64,000 nt of DNA from VXYL01 sp963665195 (GCA_963665195.1 OY762070.1:4774001-4838000); one strand, 5' to 3'. Positions 53,823 to 63,092 are shown, numbered from the stretch's first letter. Notes: generated by a model not told the origin, from the sequence alone. Numbers and translations are program-made.

Positions 53823-56741
53823 TCAGAATCGATAGCGGACTTCCGCGCCCCAATACCGCCAACCCGACACGAACGGGTCGTCGACTAGGACGAACACCTC
53901 CTCGCCGGTGTCCGGATCCTCCCACTCGTAGCCGACGTACTCGAAGAGCTCCACCTCCTGCTCGTTGAAGACGTTGTGGCCGAATGCCGAAACCGACCAC
54001 TTGGCGCCGGGCGCAGTCCAGGTGACGTTCACGTCGAAGCGGTCGTAGGAGGGCGACTTCTCGTTGTCGTTGTTGGAGACGTAGGCGTCGAATCCGCCGC
54101 GCCACGAATAGACGCCTAGGAAAGCGATGTCGGATCCGCCCGCGAACGGGACGGTGTACTCCGCGGAGAGGTTGTACTTGGTCCGCGGGTTGTTCGGCAG
54201 GTTGTTGCCGGTCAGGCTGCCGAGGAAGTACTGGTACTGCGCATCGGGGGCGATGTCCTCGTTGCCGGTCCAGACATACTCCGGCAGCACGAAGGGATCG
54301 AGCACTTCGCCAGCGTTGTAGGCGACGAAGCCGAACAGCGTCAGGTTGTCGATCGCCGGCACGTCCCAGGCGAACTCGAAGTCGACCCCGGTGATCCGCA
54401 CCTCGCCGTAGTTGACGTTCGGCTCGGCGGCGCAATCCCAGGGTTCGTCGGGACACAGCGTTATGCCGACGTTGGCGATGTAGTTGTCGTAGTTGTAGAG
54501 ATAGGCCGACGACATGACGCGAAGGCCAAGCTCCGGGAAAGTGGCCTTGATGCCCGCCTCCCAAGTCAGGAGATCCTCCGAGTCGTAGAATTGGAACGGC
54601 ACGAAGTCCTCGGTCACCGACAGAATCGGGTTGGTGCCGCCGGAGCGGTAGCCGGATGCCATCCGGGCGAACAGGAACAGGTTCTCGCGAGGCGTGTGCT
54701 CCACATCGAAGTTGAACACGACGGCGTCGAACTCCAGAACCGTCGCCTGGGTGCGGAGCACGCGGAGCCAGCGCGGCGCTTCGACGCCGTTCATTTCGTA
54801 GAAGACGTCCCACAGGCAGTCTTCGCGGCTGATCTCCTCCTCTTCGAGGAAGCCGGAATCGTTGCAGTGGCCCCCGGCACCGGCGGGCACCAGCGTCGTG
54901 ATGTCGGCACTGGAGGCGAACGGGTTGAAGGCGGTGGCGAACACCCGGTGGAGACTGATCTTGCGGAACTCGTGGCTCGGCTTTTCGTCCTCGATCGAGC
55001 GCACGCCGAGGGAGACGTTCCACTCGGGCGCGATCTGCCAGTTGACCTCGCCGAACACCGACATCTGATCCTGGGCCATGTACTGCTCGCCAGCGAAATC
55101 CGCACTGTTGAGTCCGGCGGTTCCGCCACCGACGCCGTCCTTGTCGTAGCAGGTCAGGTAGCCGGGAATCCAACCCATCCTGTTCTCCGCAGAACCCGGC
55201 TCGGCGCCGCTGAGCGGCCGGATCGGCGCGCCCATCGCGGCATCGATGGAGGTTTGGCCGAACTGCGCCATCAGGATGTCTTCGCAAGAGCCCGAGGGGA
55301 AGCTGGCACCGAGATCGGGGGCGCCTCCGGCGGCATGCAGCGCTCGCAGCTGGTCGAGCGTGGAGGTGTAGAACGAGGCGTCTTCGTAGTGTTTCCTGTC
55401 GAAAGTTCCGAGGCTCTGCACACTCAGCGTGAAGAGGCCAAGGCGCACTTCGACGTTGTCTCCCATCAGGGCCGTGAGCTGCAGCTCGTGCTGCTCCACG
55501 TCGTAGTCGTTGCTGCCTATGGTCAGTCGGTCGCGGTACGGGCCGCCGTTGTCGTTGGCGCGCGGCCAGACGCTCGGATCGCCCGGGTTCATGTACCCCG
55601 GCGTGCCGCTGCGGTCGGTGCCGTCGCCGTCCCGATAGCGCCAGTCCGCGTGGTCCGACCTCCCGCCCTGATAACGGATCGAGACGTTGTCGGTGACGTT
55701 CCACTCGAAGGTGGCGACCACGTTGGACGACTCCACCCAATGCGTCATATCGCGGTTGAACTGCACTGCGCCGTCGCTGGTCGGGATCTTCGCGTCCCAG
55801 CCGTAGTACGACGCCATCTCGCGCACGCCGCTTCCGCTGACCCCGTCGTTGATGTGGGTCGGAAAGCGCAGCCCGGCCGGCAACACGCCCGGCGGGAACT
55901 GCCCGGGGGTGTTGCGACCCATCAGGCGGTCGGACTCGTACCAGCCTGCGAGCAGGTTCAGCGTCCAGTTCTCGCCGCGCCATTCGAGCTGCGGGGACAG
56001 CGTCCAGTTGTCGACGCTGTCGATGTCGGCGCCGGTGCATGCCCCCAGATCGCAGATCTGGTTCGCACCAGGCTCGCCGAGGTTGCGCTGCCCGCCGTCG
56101 CGCTTGTTCGTGTGGCCGGTGAGCCGGAATGAGAGATGCTCGCCCAGCCCCGCGATATCCACCGGACCCGTGAGGGCCACGCCGAACCTGCGGTTGGCGC
56201 TGCTGCCGAGCTCGCTAAGGAGCTCGCCGCCCCACTCCGCCTGGGGCCGCTTGCGCACGTAGTTGATCGTGCCGCCGACGCCGTTGCGCCCGTAGATCGT
56301 GTTCTGCGGCCCGCGCAGCACCTCGATCCGTTCGATGTCGAAGCCGTCGGTGTCGATCCCCGCCGTGCGCCCCGCCAAGGCCGCGAGCCCCGACTGATAG
56401 ACGGCTACCGAAGACTCGCTGAGGTGAAAGGCGCTGAACGTCGTGCCGACGCCGCGCATGGTGAACATGTTGTTGTGCGCGTGGGTGGTCGCCTCCAGGC
56501 CCGGCGTCATCAGCGCGAGGTCGTTGACGTTTTCGATCTTCAGCTTCTCGATCTTGAGCGCATCGAATGCCGTGATCGCGAGCGGCACGGTCATCTCCGA
56601 CTCCTCCCGCTTCTCGGCAGTGACGATCACCTCCTCGATGAGCGACCGCCGATCCGTACGGTCGGTGTCCTGCTCCTGCGCGCCGGCAGAGACCGGCACG
56701 ACCGCCGCCAACGCCAAGACCGCGATGTTTGCCCTCAACAT
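53823..56741 (-). CDS. TonB-dependent outer-membrane receptor
   Basis: 972 residues. A signal peptide (MLRANIAVLALAAVVPVSAGAQ) leads to a TonB-box/plug region (EEVIVTAEKREESEMTVPLAITAF, NVNDLALMTPGLEA, RGVGT, IERIEVLRGPQNTIYGRNGVGGTINYV). A large beta-barrel follows, ending in an aromatic residue (GAEVRYRF). The VTAEKR-type plug is common in receptors for siderophores, polyphenols and other small ligands; the ligand is unknown. The ATG giving MLRANIAV is chosen because GGGGGA precedes it and a normal signal peptide follows. Confidence 0.95.
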   Translation of the reverse strand: MLRANIAVLALAAVVPVSAGAQEQDTDRTDRRSLIEEVIVTAEKREESEMTVPLAITAFDALKIEKLKIENVNDLALMTPGLEATTHAHNNMFTMRGVGTTFSAFHLSESSVAVYQSGLAALAGRTAGIDTDGFDIERIEVLRGPQNTIYGRNGVGGTINYVRKRPQAEWGGELLSELGSSANRRFGVALTGPVDIAGLGEHLSFRLTGHTNKRDGGQRNLGEPGANQICDLGACTGADIDSVDNWTLSPQLEWRGENWTLNLLAGWYESDRLMGRNTPGQFPPGVLPAGLRFPTHINDGVSGSGVREMASYYGWDAKIPTSDGAVQFNRDMTHWVESSNVVATFEWNVTDNVSIRYQGGRSDHADWRYRDGDGTDRSGTPGYMNPGDPSVWPRANDNGGPYRDRLTIGSNDYDVEQHELQLTALMGDNVEVRLGLFTLSVQSLGTFDRKHYEDASFYTSTLDQLRALHAAGGAPDLGASFPSGSCEDILMAQFGQTSIDAAMGAPIRPLSGAEPGSAENRMGWIPGYLTCYDKDGVGGGTAGLNSADFAGEQYMAQDQMSVFGEVNWQIAPEWNVSLGVRSIEDEKPSHEFRKISLHRVFATAFNPFASSADITTLVPAGAGGHCNDSGFLEEEEISREDCLWDVFYEMNGVEAPRWLRVLRTQATVLEFDAVVFNFDVEHTPRENLFLFARMASGYRSGGTNPILSVTEDFVPFQFYDSEDLLTWEAGIKATFPELGLRVMSSAYLYNYDNYIANVGITLCPDEPWDCAAEPNVNYGEVRITGVDFEFAWDVPAIDNLTLFGFVAYNAGEVLDPFVLPEYVWTGNEDIAPDAQYQYFLGSLTGNNLPNNPRTKYNLSAEYTVPFAGGSDIAFLGVYSWRGGFDAYVSNNDNEKSPSYDRFDVNVTWTAPGAKWSVSAFGHNVFNEQEVELFEYVGYEWEDPDTGEEVFVLVDDPFVSGWRYWGAEVRYRF

Positions 56742-56946
56742 GGTTCCCCCTCGAACTCTCACTTCACCCCCCCGCCCGGAACGACGGGACGAGCAGACTA
56801 ATGAGGCCAAGGGTGCGGTGCAAGTGCGCCACGCGGGCGCATTGCCGTTGGCACCCGGTACGCTGCGGCGATGCGGAGAAGCCGAGCCGGAATGACGCCC
56901 GCCACTGGCAAGTGCTTCCGCATCTATCGAGCAGCAGCGGGCTGAG

Positions 56947-57135
56947 TCACGGCTGCTTGGGCGTTTCGAGCCGGATGCGCCAGTCGGCCCGCGCCAGCAC
57001 CAACTCGTCGTGGCTGGCCGCGATTACCGTCACGCCCAAGGAGAGCACGCCCGCCAAGACCTGCAGCTTCAGCTCGTCGTTGAGGTTCGCGGTGGCCTCG
57101 TCCAAGAGGACCAGCCGCGGCCGGCGAACAGGTCG
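56947..57135 (-). pseudogene. 3' remnant of an ABC exporter gene
   Basis: The last ~61 codons of a nucleotide-binding domain: RRPRLVLLDEATANLNDE (Walker B with D-loop), GVTVIAASHDELVLARAD (H-loop) and a stop after LETPKQP. An in-frame stop lies immediately upstream, and Walker A, the signature and the membrane domain are absent. ATANL in place of PTSALD recalls the peptidase-containing (CvaB/RaxB-like) exporters. With the HlyD-like start some 80 nt upstream it looks like the two ends of a deleted export operon. Confidence 0.6.
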
Positions 57136-57211
57136 TCATCCTGCAAGGCGAAGGATCGTCCGCCGCACGCGCACACTATATCCGAGCGCGTTGTTGCGGG
57201 CGGCACCTCTC

Positions 57212-57313
57212 CTACGAGTACTCCTCAAGCACCGCCGTCCTACGGCCGCGGCGGCTGCCCGGTTGAACTCGGAAGCGGCGCAACGCCTCCTCCCGGAAGA
57301 GCGGAGCGGTCAT
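57212..57313 (-). pseudogene. 5' remnant of an HlyD-like adaptor gene
   Basis: 33 codons reading MTAPLFREEALRRFRVQPG before the frame degenerates and stops. xPLFRxEAL is how many HlyD-family adaptors of peptide exporters begin. The ATG overlaps the stop of the double-DTG protein gene (ATGA), so the two were once translated as a unit. Short, hence tentative, but the ABC remnant downstream supports it. Confidence 0.45.
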
Positions 57314-58545
57314 GGGGCGTCCGCCGGCGGATCCGGAAGCTTGGTTTCGGACTTCGGCAGGAAGTACATGCGGAACGGATCGAGTTCCCAGCCAAATGCC
57401 TTGAACTTCAGGAACGTGTCCATCCCAATTCCAACAGGGAAATGGCTGCCCGGTTGCATCGGATAGGGGTTGTCCAAGCAAGGCTGCGCCAACAGGGTCG
57501 GATGCTCACCGAATCGGAGCGCCACGGTCCCGCGCTCCTTCAGAAACTCGTCCTTGCAGAACGTGCTGATCGCACCCGTGTCAACCAGCACCGACAGCAT
57601 CCCACCGTCGTCGGTAGCGACCTCCAGGTAGGGTTGCCCGGTCCGCGGCAGCAGGTAGGCGCGAGTAGCGAGCTCGCCCTGTCGGCATGGCCCGATTTCC
57701 CCAAGATGCACTGTGGCCGTTCTCTCCGGCTCCTCTGGCCATACGAAGCACACGGCCCCGTAGCGCAGGAGTATGTTCATGCCGAGCAGCGGATTGACGG
57801 CATCCCAGGCAAGGTAGGCGGCAACCCGTTCGAGGTGCAGCGTCCCCAGTCGAAAGCCATGCAAAACCCCTAGGCGACCCCGACGGAGGACGCCATCGGT
57901 GTGCTGCCGGTGGAAGGAGCTGCCTACAGGGCGGAAGTCGACGTGTGCTTCCTGCGCTGAACTCTCGGGGATGAACAGCTTGGATGCCCCGGTGTCGACC
58001 ATCGCCCAAACAGCCTCATCGCGGAACTCCACAACGGTCCAAGGTCTCGGGTCGCCGTCCGGGGCGAAGTGGAGGGTGATTTCAACCGCCTGCGCAGCGG
58101 CAGCATCCACGGCCGAGTCCGTCAGATACGTACCGCCCTCTCGTAGCGCGGCGATCCAGCGCCGGCACCGGTGGTCGGCCATGTCGGTGCAAGCGTCCGC
58201 GGCGAAGTCCAATTCGGAGCGCGCCTTGCCCAGCATCTGGGCCAGATCATGGACAAGGGGGCAGCCCTCCCGCCGACAGTAGGCTGCCCGCCTCAAGCCC
58301 AGCAGCTCGGAGTCGCCGGCCAGCACAAGCGCTCGGCGATAGCTCGCCCATGCGGCGCCAAAGTCTCCAGTGCGCGCGTTCCCCACGGTAGCCGCGAGCA
58401 GGGGCTCGATCTGTTCCCAAAGCCGCTCTTCGTCGGTCCGACTGCCGCCTTGGTCGGCTGCGAACAAAGCGACCGCATAGGTGGCGGCAGCTAGCAGGCC
58501 GAAGAACCGCCCACTGCTCGAACGGGTTGAACGCTCACGAATCAT
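57310..58545 (-). CDS. exported double-DTG aspartyl protease-like protein, copy 1
   Basis: 411 residues from the ATG giving MIRERSTRSS; an ATG at 58614 overlaps the stop of copy 2 (ATGA) and would add 23 residues. A signal or anchor helix (FFGLLAAATYAVALFAA) is followed by a helical domain with conserved cysteines (Cys90, Cys95, Cys119, Cys127). Two retropepsin-like lobes come next, each with a catalytic-type motif: VDTGASKLF (184-186) and VDTGAISTFC (322-324). Two DTG motifs in one chain could form a complete pepsin-like site. It lies between copy 2 and exporter remnants. Substrate unknown. Confidence 0.75.
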   Translation of the reverse strand: MIRERSTRSSSGRFFGLLAAATYAVALFAADQGGSRTDEERLWEQIEPLLAATVGNARTGDFGAAWASYRRALVLAGDSELLGLRRAAYCRREGCPLVHDLAQMLGKARSELDFAADACTDMADHRCRRWIAALREGGTYLTDSAVDAAAAQAVEITLHFAPDGDPRPWTVVEFRDEAVWAMVDTGASKLFIPESSAQEAHVDFRPVGSSFHRQHTDGVLRRGRLGVLHGFRLGTLHLERVAAYLAWDAVNPLLGMNILLRYGAVCFVWPEEPERTATVHLGEIGPCRQGELATRAYLLPRTGQPYLEVATDDGGMLSVLVDTGAISTFCKDEFLKERGTVALRFGEHPTLLAQPCLDNPYPMQPGSHFPVGIGMDTFLKFKAFGWELDPFRMYFLPKSETKLPDPPADAP

Positions 58546-58610
58546 GCGGCGCACGTCGTTGCGAAGCAATACATCGCAAACGACTGCGCTGCCGACCCTC
58601 GCCTTCAGCG

Positions 58611-59837
58611 TCATGGGGCGTCTGCCGGCGGCTCTGCAAGCGTGGTTTCGGATTTCGGCAGGAAGTACATGCGGAACGGTTCGAGTTCCCAGCCGAAGGC
58701 AGCGAACTGGAGGAGAGTGTCCATCCCTACGGCGATGGCGAAGTGCTGGGCAGGATGAACGGGAAAGGGGTTCTCCGAGCATGTTTGGGCCGAGAGCGCC
58801 GGATGTGTACCGAACCGGAGCGGCGCCTCGCCGTACCGCGCCAGGAATCCCTCCTTGCAGTCGGTGCTTATTGCGCCCGTGTCGACGAGCACATGCTCGC
58901 GCGTCCCGTCGTTCAATGCGACCTCGACGAGCGGCTGCCCGGTGCGCGGCAGCAGGGAGGCATTTTCGGCGGCTTCCGCTGCCCGGCAGGGCCCGAGCGA
59001 CCCCAAGTGCAGTCGGCCGATGCCTGTGGGTTCCCTAGGCCACTCGAAGCACAGGGCGTCGTAGCGCAGCAGCACATCCATGCCAAAGTGCGTATTCACG
59101 TTGCCCGAGTTGAGCATGGCGGCTATCCGACCAAGATCGAATGTCCCAAGTCGGAATCCGTGCAGCACGCCGTGGCGACCCCGACGAACGACGCCATCCG
59201 TGTCCACGCCGTGGAAAAACCCGCCCACGGGAAGGAACTCGATGCTCTCACGCCCCACCCAACTCACGGGAAGGTTGAACCTGACGCCCCCGGTGTCCAC
59301 CATCGCCCACATCGCCTCGCCGCCGACCTCCACGACGGTCCACGGACGCGGGTCGTCCTCGTCGGCGAAGAGGAGTTCGATCTCCACGACCTGCGCCGGC
59401 GGCGTTTCTTCTGCCTCGGCACCCAAGTAGGCCGCGCCTTCCCGGAGCGTAGCGGCCCAGCGTTTGCACCGGTGATCGCTCATGTCCGGGCAGGCGCCCG
59501 CCAAAGAGTCCAGCGCCGACCGCGGCTTGCCGAGCAGCCGCGCCAGATCGTGGATACTCGGACAGTGCGCCCGCCTACAGTACGCCGCGCGCCGCAGTGC
59601 CAGCAGCTCGGAGTCCCCGGCCAACTCGAGCGCTCGGCGTTGGCTCGCCCACGCGGCAGGCAAGTCTCCTTCGCGCGCGCTGGCGACCGACGTTGCCAGC
59701 AAGGTCTCGATTCGACTCCACAGCAGCCCTTCGTCGGTCCGGCCGTCCCTGGTGCGGTCGGCCGCGAACAGGGCTGCCGCAAAGGTGGTGGCAGCCAGCG
59801 CCAAGAACCGCCCGCTGCGCGGACGCGCACCCATCAT
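58611..59837 (-). CDS. exported double-DTG aspartyl protease-like protein, copy 2
   Basis: 408 residues and clearly a tandem paralogue of the next gene: the same signal/anchor (RFLALAATTFAAALFAAD), RRALELAGDSELLALRRAAYCRR, LLPRTGQP and the C-terminus FRMYFLPKSETTL. The second motif VDTGAISTDC is intact; the first reads VDTGGVRFN, so DTG is kept but its surroundings have drifted. The ATG giving MMGARPRSGRF is used; MPPPQ nine codons upstream is possible. Its stop overlaps an ATG of copy 1, suggesting coupled translation. Confidence 0.75.
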   Translation of the reverse strand: MMGARPRSGRFLALAATTFAAALFAADRTRDGRTDEGLLWSRIETLLATSVASAREGDLPAAWASQRRALELAGDSELLALRRAAYCRRAHCPSIHDLARLLGKPRSALDSLAGACPDMSDHRCKRWAATLREGAAYLGAEAEETPPAQVVEIELLFADEDDPRPWTVVEVGGEAMWAMVDTGGVRFNLPVSWVGRESIEFLPVGGFFHGVDTDGVVRRGRHGVLHGFRLGTFDLGRIAAMLNSGNVNTHFGMDVLLRYDALCFEWPREPTGIGRLHLGSLGPCRAAEAAENASLLPRTGQPLVEVALNDGTREHVLVDTGAISTDCKEGFLARYGEAPLRFGTHPALSAQTCSENPFPVHPAQHFAIAVGMDTLLQFAAFGWELEPFRMYFLPKSETTLAEPPADAP

Positions 59838-60058
59838 GCGACCGCGTCGTTGCGGGGGCGGCATTCTGCCGTCCGCCGTCCCCTCGCCGCGTTCGCCGTC
59901 CTGCTGCCGCGGGCTTTCGCAAGCCCGGTGCGCATGGCCGCACCGCCCCGCATCCCAGGAGCCGAGTGGCATCGCGGCGCTTTCGCGCATGGCACGCGCG
60001 GACCGTACTCGCTGAGGATCGCGGAGCACTCCCGCTGGGGCCATGACGGCAGCGCAGT

Positions 60059-61471
60059 CTATGCGCCCCGCCGCTGGGCGGCGGAGCCGGCCACCATGGA
60101 GCGGAAGAACCACTCGGTGGTGCTCGGGTATTCGCTCAAGTCGCCAAAGTCAGCGTCGATCACCTCAAGCGCGGCGCGAGTCTCCGAGACGCAGCGGCCG
60201 TAGTCCTCGCGCCAGCGCCGTTCCACTTCGGCGACAAGGCCCGGGTAGGCGTCGCGCGCTGCGCGCGCCTTCGGCGTCGGGTATACGCGCCGTGAGCGAT
60301 CGCGAGGCCGGCCCGGTTCCACCGCCACCACCAGATGGCGTTCCAGCGCTGTCTTGCCATTGCCGGACACGCCGCCGTGCTCCGATGCCTCGGCCAGGGT
60401 CACGCCGTCGTCGGGAAGGTGGCGCAGAAATCTGGCGACGAAGCCGAGGTTCGTGCCGTGGCCCCGATCATGCTCTTCGTAGTCGATGCTGAAGGCGGCA
60501 AGCGCCTGGGCCAGCAGCGCCGACAGCGGCAACTCGCCCGGCGCAGGCTCGCGACGGCGCAGCACTACCGGCCAGTCCGCGCCGTGCGCGGGGATGCGCG
60601 GCGGGCCGGGTTTGGAAGGGATGTGGCCGCCGCCGGTGAGGCTCGCATCCGCCAGCCCGTAGCCGGTCATATGCCACGGCAGCTCGAGCGGCAATTGCCG
60701 AACCAGGGCTTCCAGCGCTTCCCGCAGACGCGCCATTTGGGGTGCGCCGAAGCGGCGCTGCCAGATCGCCTCCGCCTCCTGGATCAGCGGCGGGCAGGCA
60801 TCCCGCGCCGTGCGGCCGGCGGCCGTCGGTCGCAGCAGCGTGGCGCCGCGGTCCCGCTTCTCCTGCACGAGCCAACCCAAGCGTTCGAGGTCGCGAACGA
60901 CCGCCCGCGCACCGCGCCGCGACAGAACGCTGCGCCGCGGCAGGTCGCTGAGCGCCAGGCCGTCGTCGCGAATCGCGCGCAAGACGTTCGACCACACGCC
61001 GAGCGACGGCATCGAAGAGTCCGCACCGCCCAAGCGGTCGTAGTCCTTGCAGAAGGTCTCGAAGGCGCGGCCGAGCAGGCGCGACAGCGCGGAATCGTCC
61101 GGCGCGGGGCGCAGGTCCTGCGGATAGCGCGTCTGCATGGCGTAGCCGAGCGCCCTCAGGCAAACGGCGGCCTGGGCGCGCGTGCAGGGGAAGAAGCGGG
61201 CGTCCGACGGGTGGCACTCGCAGGCGTGTTGCGCCCCGTCCTGCACCGGCTGCTTGCCGTCCAAGCGCCCGCCGGTGCCCATGCGGGACATGATGAAGTC
61301 CACCACCAGCTCGGCGCTCCGCCCGATGCTGCCGGCCTCGGACGCGAAGACGAGCAGCAGGCCGTCTTCCCTCTCGTGCAGATGGCTGCCCGCCGAACGC
61401 CGCGCACCAGTGCGAATGCCTGGGTAGGCATCGAAAAGGGCTTCGATATCCGCTGGCGCGAACGCCGGCAT
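60059..61471 (-). CDS. double MarR-like winged-helix protein
   Basis: 470 residues, starting on the base shared with the stop of the upstream gene (TGATG). Two MarR-like winged-helix modules are visible. One spans about 160-265 (SLGVWSNVLRAIRDDGLALSDLPRRSVLSRRGARAVVRDLERLGWLVQEKRD). A second lies near 355-450 (LGFVARFLRHLPDDGVTLAEASEHGGVSGNGKTALERHL, VYPTPKARAARDAYPGLVAEVE). The N-terminal ~130 residues (MPAFAPADIEAL, RFFPCTRAQAAVC) are not recognised. Two such modules in one chain could bind DNA as an intramolecular dimer, perhaps regulating the thiolase operon it ends. Confidence 0.6.
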   Translation of the reverse strand: MPAFAPADIEALFDAYPGIRTGARRSAGSHLHEREDGLLLVFASEAGSIGRSAELVVDFIMSRMGTGGRLDGKQPVQDGAQHACECHPSDARFFPCTRAQAAVCLRALGYAMQTRYPQDLRPAPDDSALSRLLGRAFETFCKDYDRLGGADSSMPSLGVWSNVLRAIRDDGLALSDLPRRSVLSRRGARAVVRDLERLGWLVQEKRDRGATLLRPTAAGRTARDACPPLIQEAEAIWQRRFGAPQMARLREALEALVRQLPLELPWHMTGYGLADASLTGGGHIPSKPGPPRIPAHGADWPVVLRRREPAPGELPLSALLAQALAAFSIDYEEHDRGHGTNLGFVARFLRHLPDDGVTLAEASEHGGVSGNGKTALERHLVVAVEPGRPRDRSRRVYPTPKARAARDAYPGLVAEVERRWREDYGRCVSETRAALEVIDADFGDLSEYPSTTEWFFRSMVAGSAAQRRGA

Positions 61472-61917
61472 CAGGCGGCGACCACCTCCCACTGCACCAG
61501 CGTGTAGGCGGGATCGTCGTCCTTGTGGTGCTCGAACACCGCCTGAACCGGCGCACCGATGCGTACCTCCTGCTGCGGGTCGCCGAGCAGGTTGCCGACC
61601 ATGCGGGCGCCGTCGTGGTCCGGGAACTCCACCAGCACGACGATGTACGGGCCCTGGTCGTTCAGCGCCGGATGCACGGGGTGCCAGACCCGCTCGTAGC
61701 TGTAGATGCGCGCCGTCTGCGGCACCTCCTCGAAGGACAGGTCGTCGCTGTTGCACTTGTGGCAGATCCACTCCGGGCCCCACTGCCACGCGCCGCAGGA
61801 GTTGCAGCGCTGCAGTACCAAGCGCTCCTCGGCCACCGCCTGCCAATACGGGGCGTCGAGGCCGTCCGGCGCCGGCACGGGTTTCGGCAGCCCGGGCGTC
61901 AGGTACCCAGCGCTCAT
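61471..61917 (-). CDS. DUF35 Zn-ribbon/OB-fold protein
   Basis: 148 residues. The N-terminal rubredoxin-like zinc ribbon has CNSCGAWQWGPEWICHKC (two CxxC), followed by an OB fold (RIYSYERVWHPVHPAL, PYIVVLVEF, ARMVGNLLGD). DUF35 proteins bind thiolase-superfamily enzymes and help position acyl-CoA. In steroid side-chain degradation a DUF35 domain is required by the aldolase Ltp2. Overlap with the thiolase gene by 4 nt supports a complex. ATG start giving MSAGYLTPG. Confidence 0.92.
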   Translation of the reverse strand: MSAGYLTPGLPKPVPAPDGLDAPYWQAVAEERLVLQRCNSCGAWQWGPEWICHKCNSDDLSFEEVPQTARIYSYERVWHPVHPALNDQGPYIVVLVEFPDHDGARMVGNLLGDPQQEVRIGAPVQAVFEHHKDDDPAYTLVQWEVVAA

Positions 61918-63092
61918 AGCGTCGCCTCCGAGCCGAAGATGCAGGAGCTGACGGGCGTCACCATCGGCCCGGACACCACCATCGAGACGTCGACGTCCTC
62001 CACCTGGTTCGGCGACGTGCCGCGAATCTGCCGCACGGCTTCGATGTTGAGCTCGAGGCCGTGCATGTAGCACTCGGCGAGATTGCCGCCGGAGGTATTG
62101 GTGGGCAGCTTGCCTTCAGGGGCGATCAGGTTCTCCTTGGTGACGAACTCGTTGCACTCGTCCGGTTCGCAGAAGCCGTGCTCCACCATGCTCATGAGCA
62201 CGCCGCCGGTGAAGTTCTCGTAGCACTGCAAAACGTCCACGTCACCCGGGCCGCACTCGGCCATCTCGTAGAGGCGCGGCACGCAGGTCTTGAAGTTCGA
62301 GGTGGCGTAGTCCGGCGTGTTGTGTACCGAAGCGCCGGCGCGGTAGTGCGAGCCGGTGACGGCGCTCAGCACGTAGGCCGGCTTGTGGTCGAAGTCCTTG
62401 GCGCGCTCGGCGGGCACGACGACCATGGCCGCCGCGCCGTCGTTCTCCAGGCAGCAGTCGAACAGCCGGAACGGTTCGACGATCCAGCGCGAGTTGTCGT
62501 ACTTGTCCTCGTCGAGCGGCCGGCCGTGCATCACCGCGCGCGGGTTGTTCTGCGCGTGGTGGTAGGAGGCGAGCGAGATGGCGCGCAGAGCCGAGCGGTC
62601 GACGCCGTGGTCGTGCATGAAGCGCATCACCTTCATAGCGAAGCTCTGCGCCGGCGACATCAGCCCGTAGGGGATCGTATACGCCGCGCCGCCGGAGACG
62701 ACGTTGCTGCGCGGCCCCTGGCCGAAGCGGCCGAACTGGCCCTGCGCCAAGGCGCGGAACACCACCACGCACTCGGCGAGGCCCGTCGCGACTGCCGACA
62801 CCGCGTGGGCCAGCGCCGCCGAGCCGCCGCCGCCGCCGCCGCCCCACTGCATGTTGGAGAAGCGCAGGTCGTTGCAGCCGAGGGCGTTGGCCAGCCGCGA
62901 CGGATCGCTGCGGTCGTTGGAGAAGGAGGCGAAGCCGTCCACCTCCTTCGGCGAGATGCCGGCATCTTCGCAGGCGTTCAGGATGCCCATGAGGGCCAGC
63001 TTGAACTCGGCATCCGGCGACTGGCCGCGCTTGTAGTAGGTGGTCTCGCCGACGCCGGCAATGGCGGCGGCACCCCGCAAGGTTCTCGACAT
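61914..63092 (-). CDS. thiolase-like/lipid-transfer protein lacking the usual Cys
   Basis: 392 residues with the thiolase fold (GVGETTYYKRG, VDGFASFSND). At the normal nucleophile position, where thiolases read CASG, this protein has MQWGGGGGGGSAAL and no Cys. The C-terminal loop is NTSGGNLAECYMHG rather than the GHPxG of thiolases. This is the pattern of SCP-x/Ltp2-like proteins, some of which are retro-aldolases that need a DUF35 partner, exactly what the next gene provides. Probably cleaves a beta-hydroxyacyl-CoA; substrate unknown. GAGGGGAG precedes the ATG. First gene of a three-gene operon. Confidence 0.9.
   Translation of the reverse strand: MSRTLRGAAAIAGVGETTYYKRGQSPDAEFKLALMGILNACEDAGISPKEVDGFASFSNDRSDPSRLANALGCNDLRFSNMQWGGGGGGGSAALAHAVSAVATGLAECVVVFRALAQGQFGRFGQGPRSNVVSGGAAYTIPYGLMSPAQSFAMKVMRFMHDHGVDRSALRAISLASYHHAQNNPRAVMHGRPLDEDKYDNSRWIVEPFRLFDCCLENDGAAAMVVVPAERAKDFDHKPAYVLSAVTGSHYRAGASVHNTPDYATSNFKTCVPRLYEMAECGPGDVDVLQCYENFTGGVLMSMVEHGFCEPDECNEFVTKENLIAPEGKLPTNTSGGNLAECYMHGLELNIEAVRQIRGTSPNQVEDVDVSMVVSGPMVTPVSSCIFGSEATL

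Noticed and set aside
59838..60058. Plus-strand text resembling a signal peptide and exported segment (LAAFAVLLPRAFAS...)
   Set aside because: The frame continues into the antisense of neighbouring genes at both ends and matches nothing recognisable.
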